From NCBI GenBank assembly GCA_002482705.1, contig DLGM01000268.1:5628-11184 (forward strand): DNA of 5,557 nt, written 5' to 3'. The position numbers and the translations under genes are program-made. The notes beneath the pieces were generated by a model. That model ran no database searches. It saw nothing but the letters and a program-made list of their open reading frames with translations, and was not told where the DNA came from. Shown here piece by piece: positions 1 to 4,932 of the stretch (positions are counted from its first letter, which is position 1; each line of letters begins with the position of its first letter). The DNA comes from Cyanobacteria bacterium UBA7694 (GTDB lineage Bacteria; Cyanobacteriota; Sericytochromatia; UBA7694).

Positions 1-1
1 T

Positions 2-1468
2 TTGGTCAGCCGCTACCGCGAAGAACTCAAGGCGGGGAGCCCGCCTGCACAAGCCCTGCGCACCACTGTCCACAAAGCCGGGAACACGGTCCTGTTTTCA
101 GCCCTGATCATGATGGTCAGCCTGAGTGTGCTGCTGATCCCCGATGTGTCTTTGAGCCGCACCGTGGTCAGCAATATGCTGCTGGTGATTGCCCTGTCGC
201 TGGCCAATACCCTGATTGTTTTGCCCGCCCTGCTGGCGCTGGGGCAGCGCTGGCTGGAGTGGCCCCAGGTGTTGAGCCGGGGCATTGCCCGCTTCGACAC
301 CGAGCGCTTCTGGCGGTCCTTTGCGGATCACATTACCCGCTATCCGCGCAGTTATTTTGTGCTGTCCTTGACGATCCTGTTGGGCTTGGCCCTGCCCGTC
401 ACCCAGATGCGCCTGTGGGAGCCGGTACAGGCGATTGCCCCACGCAACTCCGAGTCGATGGCCGGGTACCGCCTGCTCGAACAGGACAACTGGGGAGGCG
501 AACTGATTCCCGTTACGCTGGTGGTCAAGGCTCCCCCAGGACAGACAATTTACGCGGAAAGCAGCATCGCTTATTTGCATGCCCTGACCACGGCCCTGCG
601 CGCCCAGCCCGCCGTCGCCGACGTGCAGAGCCTGACCAGTTGGCAGCCGAATTTTAGTGCTCGCGACTATCAGGCCTTCTTTAATAACTGGCAAACCCTC
701 GGTGCCCTGTTGCAGCCCCAGCAGTTTGCCCCGCTGGTCAATGTCGATCAGGGCAGTACCCTGGCCCTGGTACAGGTTTTCCCCAAAGACCTCATGGCTT
801 TGGACGACACCCAAGCGATTCTGAATTTCAGCCGCGCTTATGCCCGAAGCCATCCTGAGCAGCCCCTATTAACGGGCGGGGCCGTGGCCCGCGTCAAAGA
901 CTTCACCCACGAACTGTATCGCCCGCTGCCGCTGATGCTGTTCTTGGTCTTGGGCGGGATTTACGCCTTATTGCTGGCCTATATGCGCACCCCGGTGCTG
1001 CCCGCCAAGGCCGCAATCATGAACTTCCTGCCCATTCTTTCAGCCTTTGGGCTGCTGACGCTGGTATTTCAGCACGGCTGGCTCAGTGGGCTGCTGCATA
1101 CCCCCATCAATGGGGCTGTTACCAATATTGTGCCGATTGTGCTGTTTTGTATTATCTTTGGCCTGAGCATGGACTACGAAGTGCTGATTTTAAGCCGCAT
1201 CAGCGAACGTTACGAAGCCCACGGCCAGGTACGTAAAGCCGTGGTCGAGGGCCTGAGCCGCAGTGGTTCGGTAATCACCGGGGCCGTCCTGATCCTGCTC
1301 GGCGTGTTTGTGCCGGGCATCTTTTCTTCCTCGCCCCAAACCCAGGAAATCTGTTTAGGCATCTCAGCAGCGATTCTGCTCGATGCAACTGTGGTGCGCT
1401 TATTGCTTGTACCCAGCTTTATGATGCTGCTGGGCAAGTGGAATTGGTGGCGGCCGGGAAAAGTTTGA
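2..1468 (+). CDS. MMPL/RND-family membrane transporter, C-terminal part (5' end outside window)
   Basis: This is the last 488 codons of an inner-membrane exporter of the MMPL branch of the RND superfamily, which uses the proton gradient to move lipids or hydrophobic compounds. The first visible codons encode LVSRYREE, the loop that normally follows the Asp-Tyr helix (TM4) of the first half, so the leading TTG is an internal Leu codon and not a start. Hydrophobic segments lie near fragment residues 28-47, 54-80, 117-135, 308-328, 335-357, 374-396, 421-441 and 449-478. A soluble periplasmic domain fills about 136-305. The second-half signature is GLSMDYEVLILSR at 387-399. In MmpL3 the matching Asp-Tyr pair in TM10 belongs to the proton relay, so D391/Y392 are the likely counterparts. 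Family members are usually 700-800 residues, so about 250-300 are missing. The substrate cannot be told. The gene is GC-rich (43 of 60 bases at 241-300) and has no clear terminator. Confidence 0.93.
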   Translation: MVSRYREELKAGSPPAQALRTTVHKAGNTVLFSALIMMVSLSVLLIPDVSLSRTVVSNMLLVIALSLANTLIVLPALLALGQRWLEWPQVLSRGIARFDTERFWRSFADHITRYPRSYFVLSLTILLGLALPVTQMRLWEPVQAIAPRNSESMAGYRLLEQDNWGGELIPVTLVVKAPPGQTIYAESSIAYLHALTTALRAQPAVADVQSLTSWQPNFSARDYQAFFNNWQTLGALLQPQQFAPLVNVDQGSTLALVQVFPKDLMALDDTQAILNFSRAYARSHPEQPLLTGGAVARVKDFTHELYRPLPLMLFLVLGGIYALLLAYMRTPVLPAKAAIMNFLPILSAFGLLTLVFQHGWLSGLLHTPINGAVTNIVPIVLFCIIFGLSMDYEVLILSRISERYEAHGQVRKAVVEGLSRSGSVITGAVLILLGVFVPGIFSSSPQTQEICLGISAAILLDATVVRLLLVPSFMMLLGKWNWWRPGKV

Positions 1469-1472
1469 CGTG

Positions 1473-1512
1473 TTTAGATAGACTGCTAAGGATTAAGGAG
1501 AAATTATCTAAA
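1473..1512. repeat. 8-bp inverted repeat enclosing a Shine-Dalgarno
   Basis: TTTAGATA at 1473-1480 is perfectly complementary to TATCTAAA at 1505-1512, leaving a 24-base loop that contains AAGGAG (1495-1500). Two G-U pairs could extend the outer end. The stem is AT-rich and weak and no T-run follows it, so it does not look like an intrinsic terminator. As RNA it would hold the Shine-Dalgarno in the loop and the first base of the ATG at 1512 in the stem. As DNA it could be a protein-binding site. Either role is inference. Confidence 0.35.
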
Positions 1513-1565
1513 TGACGGAAGAATTGCATCATCAACGCCGCTACTGCGTAATTTTATTGTTATAA
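1512..1565 (+). CDS. Possible 17-residue small protein or leader peptide, or remnant of a lost gene
   Basis: An ATG at 1512 opens a 17-codon frame reading MTEELHHQRRYCVILLL and ends in tandem stops TAA TAA (1563-1568). It is preceded by AAGGAG at 1495-1500, the second-best Shine-Dalgarno in the window, with a slightly long 11-base gap. An in-frame TAA at 1509-1511 fixes the start. A charged N-terminus followed by VILLL resembles the first residues of a membrane or secreted protein. It sits 43 bases after the exporter stop and could be co-transcribed with it. It may be a genuine small protein, a leader for the downstream gene, or the surviving 5' end of a gene truncated when the AT-rich segment arrived. 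No family is recognisable, and chance is possible at this length. Confidence 0.3.
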   Translation: MTEELHHQRRYCVILLL

Positions 1566-1566
1566 T
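1558..1566 (+). promoter_or_regulatory. Extended -10 promoter for the TPR gene
   Basis: TGtTATAAT combines a perfect -10 hexamer (1561-1566) with the TG of an extended -10. No good -35 lies at 16-18 bases upstream, which fits extended -10 promoters. Transcription would begin near 1573 and give a leader of about 26 bases. The hexamer overlaps the stop codons of the 17-codon ORF. Confidence 0.5.
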
Positions 1567-1598
1567 AAGCAAAATAATTTCTCTAAGAGATCTGCTCT

Positions 1599-2669
1599 AT
1601 GCGTTTAAAAAAACATCTTCAACATCTCTTCATCAGCGGTTTTGCTTGCATTTTAATCAGCCCATCGGCTTATGCACAGAATAGTTTAGACGCGTTTATT
1701 AATAGCCTTGACCAAGCATATGATTTGATCCAGGAATATGAATACACGAAGGCTATTGCCCATATGAATTCAGCTGAAATCCTTTATCATCGAACGCTAC
1801 AAGAATTGGCTAAAAGTGGAGAGACCTCTAGCAGTATCTGGAAAAGCAATCTGGCGATGCAGGGAAGCATGGTACGCCTTTATCTCACATTGGGAAACCG
1901 CCTCTTTGACCAGGATAATTACACCAAAGCGCTACAGATTTACCAGCGGGCTCAAGATATGGCTCCTCGTTTTCCCTGCATCCGTTACGAAAAAGGTTAT
2001 ACCTACTTCAAGCTCAACCAACCCTGGAAAGCTGCTGTAGAGTTATATGAAGCAAAGCGTTTGGCTCGTTTTCCAAGCTATCGCAAAATCGTCAATCACT
2101 TCGATGAAGAGGAAACCATTGTTTGTCCTCAAAGAGAGGTGGAAGAACGTGGCAACGGTATCTTAAAAGATTTGGGGAAATCCCCTCTTTATCCCATTGA
2201 ACTCAACCTGAGCACCGGTCAACCCGCTAGCAATCAAATATTACCCGGCGTTGGTATTCATTTGGCAAAGCAGAAACAATCCATCTATCTGGAAGAAACT
2301 TTTACAGACGTACTCACAAAAGTGGGGCCCGCTGCCGGTGAAGAAGAGACTACGCACAAAGGACAAAATTTAAGACTCTATGTCTACCCTGAAATGGTGA
2401 TTGCTGTTGACCCCAGTGATGATAGCATTGTGCAAATCCACGCCTTTGACAATCAACGTCCGGTAAATACACCCAATGGTATGCTTAGAATTGGTGATCA
2501 TGCCCGAGATGTACTAAAAACAATGGGACAGGGTTACGGTTTTAGTCGTAATTATAACGGCATTAATGAAGATATCCGCGAATATCTCGACTACTCTGAA
2601 CTGGGCCTGATGTTTGGGATTGGCAAAAACGACCGAATTAAAACCATTGCGATTTATACCTTAGAATAA
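1599..2669 (+). CDS. Secreted TPR protein with duplicated C-terminal module, function unknown
   Basis: The 356-residue product begins with a Sec signal peptide: basic MRLKKHLQH, hydrophobic residues 10-20, and an AYA cleavage site giving Q27 as the likely mature start. C17 does not sit in a lipobox, so it is not a lipoprotein. Residues about 28-85 are helical. Two TPR-like repeats follow at about 92-124 (containing LGNRLFDQDNYTKALQIYQRA) and 126-158 (containing YEKGYTYFKLNQPWKAAVELYEA), suggesting protein binding in the periplasm or outside the cell. After a linker with C176, two similar modules occupy about 215-284 and 294-354. Each runs from a DVL-containing helix and a Gly to strands such as LDYSELGLMFGIGKNDRIKTIAIY. 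This pattern recalls BamE-like folds, by resemblance only. An in-frame TAA at 1584-1586 fixes the ATG; a weak AAGAGA (1585-1590) precedes it. The gene is far AT-richer than its left neighbour (21 of 60 G+C at 1681-1740), suggesting transfer. No function is assigned. Confidence 0.85.
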   Translation: MRLKKHLQHLFISGFACILISPSAYAQNSLDAFINSLDQAYDLIQEYEYTKAIAHMNSAEILYHRTLQELAKSGETSSSIWKSNLAMQGSMVRLYLTLGNRLFDQDNYTKALQIYQRAQDMAPRFPCIRYEKGYTYFKLNQPWKAAVELYEAKRLARFPSYRKIVNHFDEEETIVCPQREVEERGNGILKDLGKSPLYPIELNLSTGQPASNQILPGVGIHLAKQKQSIYLEETFTDVLTKVGPAAGEEETTHKGQNLRLYVYPEMVIAVDPSDDSIVQIHAFDNQRPVNTPNGMLRIGDHARDVLKTMGQGYGFSRNYNGINEDIREYLDYSELGLMFGIGKNDRIKTIAIYTLE

Positions 2670-2718
2670 CAACATGGCTTCATATCTATGCTTTCGCTTG
2701 TAACTGACCACTCAGTGA

Positions 2719-3798
2719 TTAAGGGGAAGAAGATGCCGAAAATTTAGGCTCTGTACCGAACTCAGCCCGGTACTGTTCTTGGTAGGCCTTTTCGAGGCGA
2801 TCGCGGACAGCGTCATAAGGCTCTTTGGGAGACTGCCGGGAGGGCAGTGAACAGAGGGTGAGCAGGGTCATGCACAACACAAACAGGGCAAAGATAGAAG
2901 CAATATACTTTTTGGTGGAGTCGTCGGGGCGAGGGGGCTGAGTCAAAGAGTGAAAGGGGTCTTCTGCGTATAACCCTGGCGGTTTTTCTCCCGCAGCCAC
3001 AGCCTGCAAGTCTGTCAGCAAGACCTGGGCATCAGGATAACGCTGGGCAGCCTCGGGAGCCAACATTTTTTCGAGAACATCCGCCAGGACACGTGGCCCC
3101 TGAAACACCGGGCGGAAGTCAATTTTAAGACCTTTGAGAGGCAATTCATAAGGGGCCCGGTGGGTCAGGGCAAACAAGAGCGTAGCTCCCAAAGCATAAA
3201 TATCCGAAGCCGGGGACGCCAGACCATGAAACTGCTCCGGGGCCATATACCCAAAGGTGCCCACCGTGGTCGAGCCCCGTTCTTCCGATGCCTGCTCTGG
3301 ACGGCGCACCGCCCCAAAATCAATCAGATACCACTGCTGATCCTCCCCCAGAATCACGTTTTCGGGCTTGATGTCACGGTGTACCAACGGCGGGCTAAAG
3401 GCCTGTAAATACACCAAAATTTTGGCCAATGCCATGCCCATCGCGAGCGCTTCAGGAGGCGAAAAACGTTTGCCCCCCTCGATCAGGGCTTTGAGAGAGT
3501 GGCCCGGAATATAGGTCTGCACCAGGAATAAAGCGGGTTGCTCTCCCTGCGGGTCACGGCGAAACGCAATCAATTTGGGGATATAAGGATGCTGCAACTG
3601 GGCCAGGGTTTGCCCTTCGCGCTCGAATAAATCGAGGCTTTTCCAGTCGTGCATGCGGGTCAGAGAGAGCTGTTTGACCACACATTGCAGGCCATCGCTT
3701 TCGCGTCGGGCCAAATAGGTCGTGCCAAAACCGCCCCGGCCCAATTCGGCCTGGAAGGTGTAACCCGATAGGTGGGGAAAATCAGAAGGGTCAGTCAT
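2719..3798 (-). CDS. Hanks-type Ser/Thr protein kinase with one C-terminal membrane anchor
   Basis: The 359-residue protein phosphorylates Ser/Thr of unknown target proteins. The kinase domain spans about residues 13-268. Visible elements are the Gly loop GRGGFGTTY (20-28), the ATP-binding Lys K42 in CVVKQL, the catalytic loop HRDIKPEN (140-147, base D142), the metal-binding DFG (160-162), an activation loop with SEERGSTTVGTFGY carrying possible autophosphorylation Thr/Ser, and APE (about 186-188). All catalytic residues are present, and the HRD Arg marks it as an RD kinase. After a Pro-rich linker, a transmembrane helix at about 298-317 follows KK, leaving a roughly 40-residue charged tail probably outside the membrane. 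That tail is too short for PASTA or other known sensor domains. The ATG is fixed because an in-frame TGA lies at 3811-3813 with no other start between. No Shine-Dalgarno precedes it. It converges on the TPR gene with 49 bases between and is divergent from the HNH gene. The sequence resembles cyanobacterial kinases. Confidence 0.95.
   Translation of the reverse strand: MTDPSDFPHLSGYTFQAELGRGGFGTTYLARRESDGLQCVVKQLSLTRMHDWKSLDLFEREGQTLAQLQHPYIPKLIAFRRDPQGEQPALFLVQTYIPGHSLKALIEGGKRFSPPEALAMGMALAKILVYLQAFSPPLVHRDIKPENVILGEDQQWYLIDFGAVRRPEQASEERGSTTVGTFGYMAPEQFHGLASPASDIYALGATLLFALTHRAPYELPLKGLKIDFRPVFQGPRVLADVLEKMLAPEAAQRYPDAQVLLTDLQAVAAGEKPPGLYAEDPFHSLTQPPRPDDSTKKYIASIFALFVLCMTLLTLCSLPSRQSPKEPYDAVRDRLEKAYQEQYRAEFGTEPKFSASSSP
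2797..2804. repeat. HIP1 palindrome GCGATCGC
   Basis: A single GCGATCGC octamer lies within the kinase gene. This palindrome is highly over-represented in many cyanobacterial genomes. One copy in 5.5 kb can arise by chance in GC-rich coding sequence, so it is only weak taxonomic support. Confidence 0.3.
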
Positions 3799-3804
3799 GG
3801 CAAA

Positions 3805-3813
3805 AGTATATCA
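3805..3813 (-). promoter_or_regulatory. Extended -10 placing the kinase start site at its ATG
   Basis: On the minus strand the sequence reads TGaTATACT, with the -10 hexamer TATACT at 3805-3810 and the extending TG at 3812-3813. No convincing -35 is present. Six bases separate the hexamer from the kinase ATG, so initiation about 7 bases downstream would fall on or next to the A of the ATG and give a leaderless transcript. This agrees with the missing Shine-Dalgarno, but it is inference from spacing. Confidence 0.4.
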
Positions 3814-4037
3814 TGGCCACAAACCACCGCTGATGGCGCTATGCCCTGATCACAATCAGCTCCAAGCAATGCCGTAAAAAAAGAGATCTGTGCTCCAAAT
3901 AACGGATCTTGAGCTTTAAAAACGGCAATGATTGAGCATATCTCCTCTGTACGACTCAAAATACATCCCCCCATCACAGCAACCCTATACACACGTTTGA
4001 CACGTCTGGCCAAAAAAGGAAGCTCAAAATAAAGGTC

Positions 4038-4044
4038 AAGGAGG
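4038..4044 (+). promoter_or_regulatory. Strong ribosome binding site deciding the HNH GTG start
   Basis: AAGGAGG is a perfect Shine-Dalgarno match placed 10 bases before the GTG at 4055. It supports the GTG as the start, since no in-frame ATG lies before the first zinc-binding Cys pair. Confidence 0.75.
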
Positions 4045-4054
4045 CGCTTGTACG

Positions 4055-4369
4055 GTGTCAAAGAAAGCAACCATCTGTGTTTATTGTGGTGAATCAGGCA
4101 AGCTAACCATTGATCATGTGATTCCCAAGTCATGGTATAAGCGCTTTAAAGTTCCCAAAAGAATGCTCGACACACCAGGAAACCGGGTCATGGCCTGCTT
4201 CAACTGTAATCAGGCCAAGGCCAATAAAGATCCCAAAGAATGGCTGCAAGAAAAACCCGAGCGTTTACAGCATTTTCAACGGCATGCGCGCTATCTGTCC
4301 GATTTCACCAAACAATTGGCTGGGCTGCTCCCATCGGCAGCGGGCCATCGCTACAGTCGCACATTGTGA
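4055..4369 (+). CDS. Small stand-alone HNH endonuclease
   Basis: This 104-residue protein is a minimal HNH (beta-beta-alpha-metal) nuclease expected to cut DNA with a divalent metal. It starts with GTG. The zinc-binding pairs are C8-x2-C11 (CVYCG) and C48-x2-C51 (CFNCN). The catalytic core is TIDHVIPKSW with D20 and the general base H21, then N43 of PGNRVMAC, and N52 in CNQAKANKDP at the place of the last His/Asn. All expected residues are present, so it looks intact. Residues 60-104 form a basic tail rich in Arg, His and Lys that may bind DNA. No partner for restriction, homing, packaging or CRISPR lies beside it: the neighbours are a divergent kinase and a convergent YqeY gene. It could be a free-standing homing-type nuclease, a small defence or repair nuclease, or a phage remnant. 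Family assignment is firm; biological role is unknown. Confidence 0.88.
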   Translation: MSKKATICVYCGESGKLTIDHVIPKSWYKRFKVPKRMLDTPGNRVMACFNCNQAKANKDPKEWLQEKPERLQHFQRHARYLSDFTKQLAGLLPSAAGHRYSRTL

Positions 4370-4404
4370 CATGTTGAAAGCCTCCCCCAGAGAAAAAATG
4401 ATAA

Positions 4405-4429
4405 GTACAGGGCTCTGTACAATTGTTTT
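4405..4429. terminator. Possible bidirectional terminator between HNH and YqeY genes
   Basis: GTACAG (4405-4410) and CTGTAC (4415-4420) form a perfect 6-bp stem with a four-base GGCT loop. On the plus strand it is followed by AATTGTTTT; on the minus strand a T6 run (4398-4393) begins six bases past the stem. It lies between two convergent genes, where a shared terminator is expected. The stem is short and the T-runs are displaced, so the call is tentative. Confidence 0.35.
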
Positions 4430-4485
4430 CAAGTTCAGGAGAAGGCTCTACAACCAAAATCGTGGGTTCAGGTTACGATAAACGA

Positions 4486-4872
4486 TTAGCTTTGTTTAAA
4501 CGCCTGATTGGCCATTTTCATGTCAATGCTGTTGCCATACTGCTGTTTCAGGAAGGGCATAAACTCCTTCAGGGTATGCGTGGGGTTTTCAGCTTTGTAG
4601 GCAGCAACCACCTCACGCAATTGGGCCTCGTCCATCTGCTGGGGCAGAAACGACTGCACATAGAGCAGTTCGGCCTGGGTTTCGGGCTTGACCTTGACCA
4701 TTTCTGCCAGGCCTGCGGCCACTTTGCGCAGCACGGCAATGGCTTGGTCATCGCTGAGTTCTTTGTCAATACGGGCAAATTCGCCCAGCAGGGTCTGGGT
4801 CCAGCTCATCAGGTCAGCATTTTTGGTTTTGCGGGCTTCGAGCAAATCGGTTTTGATTTTGGCTTGGATCAT
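4486..4872 (-). CDS. GatB/YqeY domain-containing protein
   Basis: This 128-residue protein belongs to the YqeY family, which shares the C-terminal tRNA-interacting helical domain of GatB/GatE amidotransferase subunits. Free-standing members are widespread and their role is still poorly defined. Seen in the sequence are the N-terminal helix MIQAKIKTDLLEARKTKNADLMSW, the ELSDDQAIAVLRKVA stretch, and the family hallmark SFLPQQMDEAQLREVV (about 75-90). It ends with FMPFLKQQYGNSIDMKMANQAFKQ, matching the usual '(M)G..D.K.vN..' ending. It is about 20 residues shorter than typical members of around 148, mainly in the middle and at the C-terminus, but both diagnostic ends are present. The ATG follows GAGGA with a 5-base gap, which fixes the start. 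It lies 32 bases downstream of the helicase gene on the same strand and has its own consensus promoter, so it may be both co-transcribed and independently expressed. Confidence 0.88.
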   Translation of the reverse strand: MIQAKIKTDLLEARKTKNADLMSWTQTLLGEFARIDKELSDDQAIAVLRKVAAGLAEMVKVKPETQAELLYVQSFLPQQMDEAQLREVVAAYKAENPTHTLKEFMPFLKQQYGNSIDMKMANQAFKQS

Positions 4873-4903
4873 AAGTGTCCTCGTTGAGATGGTGAATAGT
4901 TTT

Positions 4904-4932
4904 ATTATAGAGAAGGGTTCTGCGCTTGGGAA
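4904..4932 (-). promoter_or_regulatory. Sigma-70-type promoter for the YqeY gene
   Basis: On the minus strand TTCCCA (4927-4932, four of six matches to TTGACA) is followed after 17 bases by a perfect TATAAT (4904-4909). The predicted start near 4897 gives a leader of about 25 bases carrying GAGGA (4878-4882). The -10 overlaps the stop codon of the upstream helicase gene, and the -35 lies inside that gene. Confidence 0.55.

Larger units (their letters stand above)
3799..4054. other. Divergent intergenic region between kinase and HNH genes
   Basis: These 256 bases separate the divergently oriented kinase and HNH genes. They hold the kinase -10, a 5-bp hairpin CTGAT-CACA-ATCAG (3846-3859), and near-tandem 9-mers ACACGTTTG (3991-3999) and ACACGTCTG (4000-4008) whose junction makes a perfect TTGACA (3997-4002). 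No good -10 lies 16-18 bases after that TTGACA; the nearest AT-rich hexamer CAAAAT (4025-4030) is 22 bases away, so the HNH promoter is not settled. A minus-strand open frame crosses the region but has little support as a gene. Confidence 0.5.

Noticed and set aside
98..853. Long minus-strand open frame (251 codons) opposite the exporter
   Set aside because: It is antisense to a clear MMPL coding region, is very rich in Gln, Gly and His as expected from a GC-rich shadow frame, and has no recognisable domain.
1640..1652. Lipoprotein signal at Cys17 of the TPR protein
   Set aside because: The residues before the Cys are G-F-A, without the Leu expected at -3, and a good AYA signal peptidase I site follows at 24-26.
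2670..2718. Terminator between the convergent TPR and kinase genes
   Set aside because: Only a short CACT-C-AGTG near-palindrome is present, with no usable loop and no T-run.
1585..3890. Shared 10-mer AAGAGATCTG at 1585-1594 and 3881-3890
   Set aside because: A single 10-base match with no further flanking identity is not enough to call a repeat or the ends of an element.
3795..4133. 112-codon minus-strand frame as a real gene
   Set aside because: Its start falls antisense to the HNH catalytic core, it has no good Shine-Dalgarno and no recognisable domain. It is kept only as a low-interest observation because of the ATGA overlap.
4423..4887. Plus-strand open frame (154 codons) opposite YqeY
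   Set aside because: It covers the whole YqeY gene in antisense, and its Phe/Gly/His/Gln-rich product matches no family.
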